A stretch of 6,169 bases of DNA. Origin: Polyangiaceae bacterium. GTDB lineage: Bacteria > Myxococcota > Polyangia > Polyangiales > Polyangiaceae. A program made the translations under genes and the position numbers. Of the stretch, positions 1 through 5,257 are shown piece after piece. Below the pieces are notes generated by a model. That model was given only the letters and a program-made list of their open reading frames with translations. It was not told the origin of the DNA and did no database searches. The DNA lies in NCBI GenBank assembly GCA_025936205.1, contig JAICTU010000517.1:1-6169 (forward strand), given 5' to 3'. Every line of letters begins with the position of its first letter. The first letter of the stretch is position 1.

Positions 1-1005
1 CCCCGACGCGCTGGCGCTGCAATCGGTCGCGGAACGATCGGGAATGCCGACGATTGCCGCGACGGCGGACGACGCTGCCTGGCTCGCGCCACTACTCGCG
101 AACGTCGAGGTGCGTCCGCTGTCCGGATCGATCGTGCGCGTCGAGCCGGCCGCCGTCGCGGTGGACAGCCTGTGCGCGCTCGTGCAGCAAGTGCTCGCGC
201 GTGCGCGCTTGCCCGTCGCAGCCGTGAATGCGGTGGCAGACAGCTGCGGGTTGCAGACTCGGCACGGATTGCCAGCGGCCTCGGCTCCCGCAGCGACACA
301 GACTCCGTCGATCACGCAGCCCGTACAGGTGGTCACACACGTGCCTGTGGCCACGTTGCATGTGGCGTTCCCGCCGCACTGATTGACGGCGGGCGTACAC
401 GCATCCAGAGCTTCGTCACAGACGGAGACGCCATTGCAGGCGACGCCATCATCGCACTCGAGTTCCGTCCCGACGCACGCGCCTGCCCGACAGACTTCGT
501 TCGTGGTGCAGAACAAATCGTCTGTGCACGCCACCCCGTCGTTGGGCGACCAGCCACCGGAGTCCCGACTCGGATCACAGATGAGACACGTGTTGGCAGG
601 ATTCATGGCGCTGGGAGCAACACACTCCCCGTCGATCAAACAGCCAGGACACCCGGCGGCACACCCGCCATCGCAGAGCGGCAGCGGCGACGAGCAAGCG
701 CCTGCGTCTCGAGCCTCGCAGGCGTTGGACGCGCCCAGATTGCCGGCCCCCTGGCAGTCCTCGCCCGTACACGGTGTCAACTCGGAAGGAAGCCCGCCTT
801 GCTCGCTGCCCGAGACGCCCACGTTTGAAAGAGCTCCGGCATCGTCTCCATTCCCGCCGGCCCTCGCCGATGGATTCAAAGCTCCCGCTTGCGGCGGTGC
901 AATGCCCGACACTCTACGATCGTCGATCGAGCAGCCACCGGCTATGAACGCCAGGCTCAGACACGTCGCGCGTCGTATCGACCAGGCGAGAACCGCGCTC
1001 CTCAT
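1..1005 (-). CDS. Cysteine-rich secreted lipoprotein with repeated disulfide modules (C-terminus outside window)
   Basis: The minus-strand frame is open from an ATG at 1005 to the window edge (335 codons, no stop), with an in-frame TGA upstream at 1056-1054. GAGGTG lies 5 bases before the ATG. The N-terminus is a type II signal: basic residues, a hydrophobic stretch, then AGGC with Cys25 as the likely lipidated residue. A low-complexity Gly/Ala linker follows. Residues 79-274 contain 29 cysteines. The CxxC-[LV]-IDG-x-C motif at 119-128 recurs at 227-236, and the NPxxTCxxCDP-like motif near 140-143 recurs at 248-251, so the module repeats every 108 residues. Such CDDGxxCNG-type modules are common in large secreted myxobacterial proteins (established, from memory). 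After about residue 265 the pattern stops; a stretch containing TIDPDSGRTSTF could begin a propeller-like domain (weak inference). It is divergent from the xylanase gene and its function is unknown. Confidence 0.82.
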   Translation of the reverse strand, partial: MRSAVLAWSIRRATCLSLAFIAGGCSIDDRRVSGIAPPQAGALNPSARAGGNGDDAGALSNVGVSGSEQGGLPSELTPCTGEDCQGAGNLGASNACEARDAGACSSPLPLCDGGCAAGCPGCLIDGECVAPSAMNPANTCLICDPSRDSGGWSPNDGVACTDDLFCTTNEVCRAGACVGTELECDDGVACNGVSVCDEALDACTPAVNQCGGNATCNVATGTCVTTCTGCVIDGVCVAAGAEAAGNPCRVCNPQLSATAFTAATGKRARASTCCTSAHRLSTATAAGSTRTIDPDSGRTSTFASSGASQAASSAVAAIVGIPDRSATDCSASASG

Positions 1006-1260
1006 TCGGACACCTCGCACTTCGGAGCACCAGGCCACACGGCATCCGGGGAGTCAAGGCGAGGACCGGCGCATGTCGCTCTGCCACATCAACACTCGGG
1101 CGTGCTTGTCTCATCACGCGTCTCACGGGCGCAGTCAGCTCCCGTACTCACAGTACGATCCGTGTGGAGCTGCGTGATTTCGTCGTCGGTTCTCTCGGAT
1201 TGCGTCAGCCAGCGGCAACGCGACCTTCTGGCAGCACCCTGCGTCGGCGCGGACTCTCCA

Positions 1261-1284
1261 GGGGCCCGCATCGACTCGGGCCCC
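1261..1284. repeat. Perfect GC-only inverted repeat
   Basis: GGGGCCC at 1261-1267 and GGGCCCC at 1278-1284 are exact reverse complements around a 10-base spacer. There is no T-tract on either side, so it is not a typical intrinsic terminator. It lies about midway between the divergent starts and could be a protein-binding site or a chance GC-rich hairpin. Confidence 0.5.
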
Positions 1285-1443
1285 GCCCAACGCCCCGACC
1301 CGTTACGATAATGCGCGCGACGCAATCGCACAACGCGGCGCGTCCACGCTGAACCGGGGCGGCGCAGATGGCCCGGCCCTCGCGTACTCGGCAAGCGCAG
1401 GAACAGAGCCGATGTTCTGGGAATAGCGATACAGCGCGTTTTG

Positions 1444-1457
1444 TGTAATCGTTTCCA
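1444..1457. promoter_or_regulatory. LacI-family-type operator core upstream of the xylanase gene
   Basis: The 14-mer TGTAATCGTTTCCA contains the AANCGNTT core typical of LacI/GalR-family operators and is pseudopalindromic (10 of 14 positions symmetric). It lies 120 bases upstream of the xylanase start in a locally AT-richer patch. Control by a sugar-sensing LacI-type repressor would suit a xylanase, but the regulator is not in the window and the match is short. Confidence 0.3.
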
Positions 1458-1576
1458 CTTCGGCTGCCGCGGACGCACCGCTGGCGCTGATGCCCCGAGT
1501 CCGGCGCTCCCGTGAGCGGACGGCGGGCGCACGGCACCGGGCAGTCATCAGCCGTTTTCACGCTAGGAGAAGCAGG

Positions 1577-2692
1577 ATGGCCCTGAGAAGACTGGTTACG
1601 AGCGCTGCGACGATCGCGATTTTGGGATGCTCAAACGGAACCAACGAGGGTGGTGCCCTGCCACCTCCATTTTCCGGCACCCTGCCCCAGCAGACTCCGC
1701 CGCTGATGGACAGCGCAGACCCCGGGATGCCGGCGGCTGATCCGGCTGCCTCCTCGAACCCCTCAGCAGCTCCAGCAGCTGCCCAGGGCGCGAACGAAGG
1801 CCAGAACCCGGACAACATCAGCATTGCGAGTCCCGAAGGGACGGGTGAGTCATCGAGTGGCAGCGAAGCACCCATGCAGATGGGGGCTGGCGCGGAGCAG
1901 CCCAGTGGAATGGAACAACCCGGTGCTGAAGCGCCACCCGCGGAGCCTACCCAACCAGCCGAGCCTGAACCCGTCCCCGAGGAAGAACCGGCGCCGATCG
2001 TGCGCCCGCCCTTGAACTGCGGGGCCCCTGCACCGGCGCTCCAGGGTGGGCTCCAGGGCTGTCAAGCGGAAGACCAAGGCGACGTTGCCGGGCAGAGTTG
2101 GTTCCTTTGGTACACGGGGGGCAGCGGCTGCATGACCACCTACGATAACCTCAGTGGAGCGTTCAATGCCCAGTGGAACAACCCGGGGGACTTCCTGGCG
2201 CGCATCGGGTTCTGGTTCGACGAGACGCAGACGTTTGCACAGCTCGGCGAGATTGGAGCCGACCTGAGGTTCACCCGTCAGGGGAACGCGGGCGGCTTCT
2301 CGTTCATCGGGATCTACGGCTGGACCACCAATCCGCTCATCGAATACTACATCGTCGAGGATTCCTTCGGTAACGGTCCGGTGCAGCCGTTCGGCGACCA
2401 GCTGCGAGGTAACTTCACGGTCGACGGCGCCCAGTACAACCTCTACACGGGCAACAAACAGAACCAGCCCAACATCACGGGGACCAACGCCAACTTCACG
2501 CAGGTCGTCAGCGTTCGGCAGAATCCCCGCCAGTGTGGCCACGTCTCCATTTCCGAGCACTTCCGGCAGTGGCAGAGGATGGGCGTGAACCTCGGCTTCG
2601 CGAAGGAAGCGAAGATCCTGGTGGAGGCGGGTGGGGGCAACGGCAGCATCACCTTCACCCACGCCAACGTCACCGTTACGCCCCCGCAATGA
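1577..2692 (+). CDS. Glycoside hydrolase family 11 endo-1,4-beta-xylanase, lipoprotein
   Basis: Predicted to hydrolyse internal beta-1,4 bonds of xylan from the cell surface. I chose the ATG at 1577 because AGGAG (1565-1569) lies 7 bases upstream and the following 18 residues form a lipoprotein signal ending ILGC (Cys18). A frame-open start at 1490 would put 29 Arg-rich residues before the signal. Product: 371 residues. Residues 19-147 are a Pro/Ala/Glu/Ser/Gly linker; about 148-371 is the GH11 beta-jelly roll. Seen: the B-strand motif SGAFNAQWNN; NPLIEYYIVE with nucleophile Glu256; the thumb loop with QPNI where QPSI is usual, then TQVVSVR; and ILVEAGGG with acid/base Glu350. The residue aligning with Asn35 of the Bacillus circulans enzyme is Asp205, which in this family goes with an acidic pH optimum (established). 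The linker and lipidation are unusual for GH11. It could be classified otherwise only if both Glu assignments were wrong. Confidence 0.93.
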   Translation: MALRRLVTSAATIAILGCSNGTNEGGALPPPFSGTLPQQTPPLMDSADPGMPAADPAASSNPSAAPAAAQGANEGQNPDNISIASPEGTGESSSGSEAPMQMGAGAEQPSGMEQPGAEAPPAEPTQPAEPEPVPEEEPAPIVRPPLNCGAPAPALQGGLQGCQAEDQGDVAGQSWFLWYTGGSGCMTTYDNLSGAFNAQWNNPGDFLARIGFWFDETQTFAQLGEIGADLRFTRQGNAGGFSFIGIYGWTTNPLIEYYIVEDSFGNGPVQPFGDQLRGNFTVDGAQYNLYTGNKQNQPNITGTNANFTQVVSVRQNPRQCGHVSISEHFRQWQRMGVNLGFAKEAKILVEAGGGNGSITFTHANVTVTPPQ

Positions 2693-2778
2693 CTCGAGGC
2701 GCTGGCCCCGACGGCATAACGACTGGCGTTAAGCTGCGGGCGCAGCGGTCTCTGTATGACTCGTCTGCTCGGAACCAC

Positions 2779-2810
2779 CGCTGCCTTGGCGCGAAGCGCT
2801 CAAGGCAGCG
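2779..2810. terminator. Strong hairpin between convergent genes, probable bidirectional transcription end
   Basis: The 10-base arms at 2779-2788 and 2801-2810 are exact reverse complements. Inside them GCGC-GAA-GCGC adds four pairs after a one-base bulge (T2800), giving a 14-pair stem with a 3-base loop. It sits 86 bases past the xylanase stop and 58 bases past the toxin-remnant stop. There is no U-run on either strand, so it is not a textbook intrinsic terminator; it may instead protect the 3' ends or assist Rho-dependent ending. Confidence 0.55.
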
Positions 2811-2867
2811 ATGCATGACCCTCAAGGTCAGAAGCCCGTCAGCTTCAATGGCCTAGTTATGCCGCTC

Positions 2868-3221
2868 TCAGGCTGTCTCGGGGTCGAGCCGTCCGAGTGC
2901 CTCGTCCGTCGCCATCTCGAGCTCTGCTATCTCGACATCAGTCAGCGCTCGCATCCTCGCGCCGAGGGCGCGCTTCGGCAGGGCCCTCATTTGAAAGGCA
3001 AGAGCGACCGAGTCCTGAGGAGGCCCAAGCTCCGAGGCTTCGATCATCGCAGTACCCGCCAGATGTGCCCGCTCGAGATTGGTCGTGAGCGCCACGCCCA
3101 GAACTGATTGCAGAACGCTATTCAATGCGTCGCTCTGTCATACAATGACTGGACGCCTGCCGGTCTGTTCAAGCGGGCGGTGCTCGCCCAGGTTCGCCCA
3201 CCAGAGTTCGCCCCGCTTCAA
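2868..3221 (-). pseudogene. mazF: MazF/PemK-type toxin gene broken by an in-frame TGA
   Basis: MazF-family toxins are endoribonucleases that cleave cellular mRNA and are neutralised by a co-encoded antitoxin. Read from TTG at 3221, the frame gives KRGELWWANLGE, then TGRRPVIV, then TGA at 3140-3138 (codon 28), then QSDALN, ALTTNL, DSVALAFQ and a helical C-terminus ending at a TGA at 2868-2870. That is the usual order and length (117 positions) of MazF. The Arg of the RRP motif (22-23) and the Thr of ALTTNL (46) correspond to the catalytic pair, 23 residues apart as in E. coli MazF. Everything stays in one frame, so a single nonsense codon separates them. The tail after the stop can start at TTG 3125 but would lack the Arg. 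TTG at 3221 overlaps the upstream antitoxin stop (TTGA), as in coupled toxin-antitoxin pairs. Inferred inactive. Confidence 0.8.
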
Positions 3222-3445
3222 CCCGAAGCCTCGTCCTCTGAATCGATCGCATCGTCCCACGCCGCCAGACCGGCCTCAGCCAGTTTCAAATCCTCCGACA
3301 TGTCGGACTGCCCGAGTCTTGCCAGATCCCACCGTTTCGGATCCGGCTGTCGTACGACGATGACACGAACGCGCTCTCCCGGAGCCAGCGGCAGCGGTTG
3401 CGCAAGCTTCTCATAGCCGGGTGCCCACAGGGCTTCTGCGTCACC
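3218..3445 (-). pseudogene. Antitoxin-like frame upstream of the mazF remnant, without a normal start
   Basis: This 75-codon open frame ends at 3218 in a TGA overlapping the toxin TTG, the position expected of the antitoxin. Visible pieces are PLPLAPGERVRVIVV, a short beta-hairpin-like stretch resembling the DUF104-type antitoxin fold (tentative), then RQPDPKRWDLARL and an acidic amphipathic tail (DLKLAEAGLAAWDDAIDSED) that would suit toxin wrapping. No ATG or GTG precedes the conserved part; the only in-frame ATG (3301) is deep in the tail, and the frame opens after TGA 3448-3446. A GTG at 3444 in the next frame (Val-Thr-Gln-Lys) would join it if one base were restored near 3435, suggesting a frameshift. 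A CTG start at 3430 cannot be excluded. With the toxin also broken, the pair looks decayed. Confidence 0.5.
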
Positions 3446-3634
3446 TCATCGATGGCCGCGAGGTCGTAGTTATCCGCGCTCTGCTGGGTGCTCGCCTTGC
3501 CCAAGCGGCACCCTGGGGATCCCGCGTGTGATCGAGGCGGTGGCACCTGCCAAGGCCAGCCCCAACTCGCCGTCCGGTGCGCGCCGCTCGCCGTCAGCAG
3601 CGGCGCCAACCCCTCAGAATGACCCCAGAAACTA
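3446..3634. other. Gene-free stretch with possible decayed coding sequence
   Basis: I see no intact gene. On the minus strand two frames each look coding-like for part of the way: one reads GELGLALAGATASITRGIP and stops at a TAA near 3474, the next contains SADNYDLAAIDEV just before the antitoxin remnant. Short alternating frames of this sort suggest a degraded gene fused to or preceding the antitoxin. I cannot identify the family, and chance in GC-rich DNA is possible. Confidence 0.3.
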
Positions 3635-3636
3635 GA

Positions 3637-3663
3637 AAGCCCACCTCGGTCAGAGATGGGCTT
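3637..3663. terminator. Intrinsic terminator downstream of the tRNA-Gly fragment
   Basis: Arms 3637-3647 and 3653-3663 form an 11-position stem with a 5-base loop. In minus-strand RNA all positions pair (one G-U) and the stem is followed by TCTAGTTT. In plus-strand RNA there is one C-A mismatch but a better TCTTTT tail at 3663-3668. It lies 4 bases beyond the tRNA fragment in its reading direction, so it is most simply the native tRNA terminator, kept on the chromosomal side. Confidence 0.75.
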
Positions 3664-3667
3664 CTTT

Positions 3668-3717
3668 TAGAGCGGGAGAAGAGATTCGAACTCTCGACGT
3701 CAACCTTGGCAAGATTG
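3668..3717 (-). tRNA. 3' half of tRNA-Gly(GCC); probable attachment-site remnant, not a complete tRNA
   Basis: Read on the minus strand: anticodon stem CAATC/GGTTG around loop TTGCCAA (anticodon GCC at 3710-3708), variable loop ACGTC, T-arm GAGAG-TTCGAAT-CTCTT, acceptor strand CTCCCGC, discriminator T, then CTA where CCA is expected. The upstream bases do not provide a 5' acceptor strand or a D-arm: there is no GCGGGAG or AGCTCAGTTGG-like sequence. Tyrosine integrases commonly recombine within the anticodon or T-arm part of tRNA genes and leave such a 3' copy at one end (established). The native-looking terminator on the left implies chromosome to the left and element to the right. Confidence 0.8.
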
Positions 3718-3738
3718 AAAAGAACAGCAAATACCAAT

Positions 3739-3765
3739 CGTTACGACCCGTGACTGGTCGTAACG
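3739..3765. repeat. Perfect 10-base inverted repeat beside the tRNA fragment
   Basis: CGTTACGACC (3739-3748) and GGTCGTAACG (3756-3765) are exact reverse complements around a 7-base spacer. The repeat starts 22 bases inside the putative element from the tRNA fragment, where integrase or excisionase arm sites, or a repressor operator, would be expected. Its role is inferred from position only. Confidence 0.55.
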
Positions 3766-3853
3766 GACAGTGAAAGCCGAGACACACCGACCAGCATCAA
3801 AACAGCCAAACGGCGTTCCCGAACGTGTTTTCCCGTGCTTGGCTGTGATGACT

Positions 3854-3896
3854 GGGTGGTCCCGAGAGGGTGGTCCTATGGATTTTGGGACCACCC
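3854..3896. repeat. Three-copy GGGTGGTCC motif, two direct and one inverted
   Basis: GGGTGGTCCC at 3854-3863 is repeated directly as GGGTGGTCC at 3868-3876 (14-base offset) and inverted as GGGACCACCC at 3887-3896. The last copy can pair with either of the first two, so the RNA could form two mutually exclusive hairpins, or the DNA could bind a protein at three sites. No other copy was noticed in the window. Confidence 0.55.
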
Positions 3897-4027
3897 CGTC
3901 GGCGTGACAGGCGGTGAAGCGGCGCGATCCCAAGAGCTTGCCTGTCGTGCACTCGGGCCTGCACGTACTTTCGGACTGCTAAAATGGCCAGTCGGCCGCC
4001 CCAAACGGACCAGCATTATGTCCCTTC

Positions 4028-4064
4028 TTGACCTGACTGTAGAATAGGACATATTTTGGATATG
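4028..4064 (+). promoter_or_regulatory. Promoter with overlapping palindromic operator for the 4088-5156 operon
   Basis: TTGACC (4028-4033) is followed after 18 bases by TATTTT (4052-4057), a plausible sigma-70-type pair inside the most AT-rich patch nearby. The palindrome CATAT-N5-ATATG (4050-4064) covers the -10 box. Repressors of the XRE type often bind such short palindromes over their own promoter; the operon's second gene encodes an XRE domain, so autoregulation is the simple reading. Untested. Confidence 0.45.
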
Positions 4065-4087
4065 GGCGCTCAAGCTTCAAACGCGAC

Positions 4088-4372
4088 ATGGCATTCTCCC
4101 TTCCTCTCCCGGCGCATTTGGCGGCCCAACGATGGAAGGTGAAGATCCGCGATCAGGAGCGGCTGGAGCCGCCGCACGTGACATTCATTCACGGCACGAG
4201 GTCATGGCGCCTAGACTTGCGCCGAGTCGAGTTCATGAACTCGACGCCGGCCCCCACCGAAGTCCCGTCGGAGTTGCTCGACCTCGTGTTGGAGAGCCTT
4301 CCCACGCTTCGAGCCCGCTGGGACGAAATGTACCCCAGCAATCCCATTCAAGGCGACGCTGATGATGAATGA
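4088..4372 (+). CDS. Small DUF4160-like protein, first gene of an XRE-linked pair
   Basis: 94 residues. I do not know its function. It has KVKIRD (17-22), EPPHVT (27-32), RSWRLDL (38-44) and a helical C-terminal half with LRARWDEMYPSNP. The EPPHV signature followed by a Trp/Leu strand and a late Trp-containing helix resembles the small DUF4160 proteins, which are often paired with DUF2442 proteins in toxin-antitoxin-like loci (family knowledge from memory; assignment tentative). The ATG at 4088 gives a natural N-terminus; no strong ribosome site precedes it. Its stop codon lies inside the next gene (11-base overlap), so the two are almost certainly co-transcribed and translationally coupled. 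A 20-base perfect palindrome is embedded at 4226-4245. No signal peptide or membrane segment, so it is presumably cytoplasmic. Confidence 0.8.
   Translation: MAFSLPLPAHLAAQRWKVKIRDQERLEPPHVTFIHGTRSWRLDLRRVEFMNSTPAPTEVPSELLDLVLESLPTLRARWDEMYPSNPIQGDADDE
4226..4245. repeat. Perfect 20-base palindrome inside the first gene of the pair
   Basis: GTCGAGTTCA is followed directly by its exact reverse complement, with no spacer, within codons for Val-Glu-Phe-Met-Asn-Ser. A gapless 10-base match has a chance near one in a million per position, so it is notable in 6 kb. It could be a second regulator-binding site within the operon or a coincidence of codons. Confidence 0.6.
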
Positions 4373-5156
4373 CGCAGTACTAATCGTCGACCACGACGAG
4401 GCCGCTGCTCGTCGGTTCGAGGCGCTGAAGCCACGACTCCTGCGATCCGCCGAAGAGGTCCAGCTCGCCTTCGAGGAGAACTGGCGGCAGGCATTGTGGA
4501 TCGTACCTCGCTTGAGTGGCATGAGCCGCCTCACCACAATTCGTGGCGGTCGTCGTGGAGATCAGCGCTTGCTCTTTCTGGGCCACCTCGAAGGTGTTCG
4601 GCGTGAAGTGCTTCACGCCAACTTTCGATTCGTCGTCGCGCTTGCAGAAGGCATGAAGCTTCTTCCGATCGACGAACTGACGGAAGTCCTAGCGGCCCCC
4701 AATCGTGAAGATCTCTTCATCGGGGGGGCGCTTGATACGACTGATCGGGCACTCGTGCTGTATCGTGGGAATCTTGAGCCGCTTGTCGTTCCGCTATCTT
4801 GGTTCTCGTCTGCAAGTGGCCCACGACCGGATCCGACGCAATTCGAGGTGACTGACTCCGGGCAAACCATTCGCCTGGGCGAATTCGAGGCAGCTTCGGA
4901 CGCAATTCTCTACGAGTTCGACATCGGTGCCCGTCGCAGGTCCAAGCAGAAGTCGATTCGAGAGGACCAGAGCTTCGGAGGAGCCCTTCGCAGGCTACGC
5001 AAACAACGTGGCCTTCGTCGTGAAGACTTCGACGGCATCAGCGCCAAAGAGATCGCTCGCCTCGAACGAGGCGAGGTCAGTAGACCTCACGCGGACACGC
5101 TTGAGCGAATAGCCAAGACGCTTGGGGTGCGTCCGGATGAAGTAGAGACGTACTGA
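4362..5156 (+). CDS. DUF2442-like protein with C-terminal XRE helix-turn-helix
   Basis: 264 residues. Order: an N-terminal alpha/beta stretch (1-110) that I do not recognise; a DUF2442-like region at about 115-187 (RALVLYRGN, VPLSWF, FEVTDSGQTIRLG, ending DAILYEFD); a basic linker with RRRSKQK (191-197); and a Cro/C1-type helix-turn-helix at 205-264 (FGGALRRLRKQRGLRREDF, then SAKEIARLERGEVSRP and TLERIAKTLGVRP). The last helix-turn-helix motif and the basic linker imply sequence-specific DNA binding in the cytoplasm. ATG 4362 is followed directly by a second ATG at 4365; either overlaps the previous stop (4370-4372), and AAGG (4350-4353) is a weak ribosome site. By position it resembles the antitoxin or regulator half of a two-gene module, with autoregulation through the palindrome at 4050-4064. 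Toxin-antitoxin function is inference only. Confidence 0.85.
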   Translation: MMNDAVLIVDHDEAAARRFEALKPRLLRSAEEVQLAFEENWRQALWIVPRLSGMSRLTTIRGGRRGDQRLLFLGHLEGVRREVLHANFRFVVALAEGMKLLPIDELTEVLAAPNREDLFIGGALDTTDRALVLYRGNLEPLVVPLSWFSSASGPRPDPTQFEVTDSGQTIRLGEFEAASDAILYEFDIGARRRSKQKSIREDQSFGGALRRLRKQRGLRREDFDGISAKEIARLERGEVSRPHADTLERIAKTLGVRPDEVETY

Positions 5157-5257
5157 CGCCTGACCTCGACGTGCCACGAGGGTCGGCCCTAGCTCAACGC
5201 GCCTGCTCCCCTTGCCTACTCAGCGACGGCGACACGATTGTATCTAGTGGTGGCGTC

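Larger units (their letters stand above)
1006..1576. other. Divergent intergenic region between two lipoprotein genes
   Basis: About 570 bases separate the two start codons. Open frames here on both strands have no ribosome site, no recognisable protein motif and shadow-like composition, so I see no gene. It holds a LacI-type operator core (1444-1457) and a GC-rich inverted repeat (1261-1284). Promoters for both flanking genes must lie here, but no convincing -35/-10 pair stands out in this GC-rich stretch. Confidence 0.6.
3721..4087. other. Repeat-rich gene-free stretch next to the attachment site
   Basis: About 370 bases without a credible gene. A 77-codon minus-strand frame (3700-3933) overlaps the tRNA fragment and both repeat structures and has no ribosome site. 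The stretch holds a perfect inverted repeat (3739-3765), a three-copy GGTGGTCC motif (3854-3896) and, near its end, the promoter and operator candidate for the next operon. Confidence 0.6.

Noticed and set aside
44..382. Plus-strand open frame of 112 codons at the left edge
   Set aside because: It shares third codon positions with the minus-strand lipoprotein frame, which carries the lipobox, ribosome site and repeated cysteine modules; the plus frame is its mirror.
172..1177. Two long overlapping plus-strand frames (172-828 and 383-1177)
   Set aside because: Both run antisense to the cysteine-rich lipoprotein gene; no ribosome site and no recognisable motifs.
1229..1242. Sigma-54-like TGGC...TGC element
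   Set aside because: The spacing between the GG and GC elements is one base short of the required distance.
1490..1576. Upstream ATG extending the xylanase by 29 residues
   Set aside because: It would bury the lipoprotein signal behind an Arg-rich stretch, and the ribosome site fits the ATG at 1577.
1850..2689. 279-codon minus-strand frame opposite the xylanase
   Set aside because: Antisense shadow of a confidently assigned GH11 gene.
3138..3140. TGA in the toxin read as selenocysteine
   Set aside because: The family has a small hydrophobic residue here, not Cys or Sec, and no selenocysteine-type hairpin is apparent downstream; a nonsense mutation is simpler.
3668..3800. Complete tRNA-Gly gene, or one split by an intron
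   Set aside because: No D-arm or 5' acceptor strand is found in the adjacent bases, and the sequence upstream shows no sign of a group I intron.
3700..3933. 77-codon minus-strand frame
   Set aside because: It overlaps the tRNA fragment and the repeats, lacks a ribosome site and shows no protein-like pattern.
5157..5184. Hairpin after the XRE operon (GACCTCG / CGAGGGTC)
   Set aside because: Short, bulged and without a T-tract; too weak to call a terminator.
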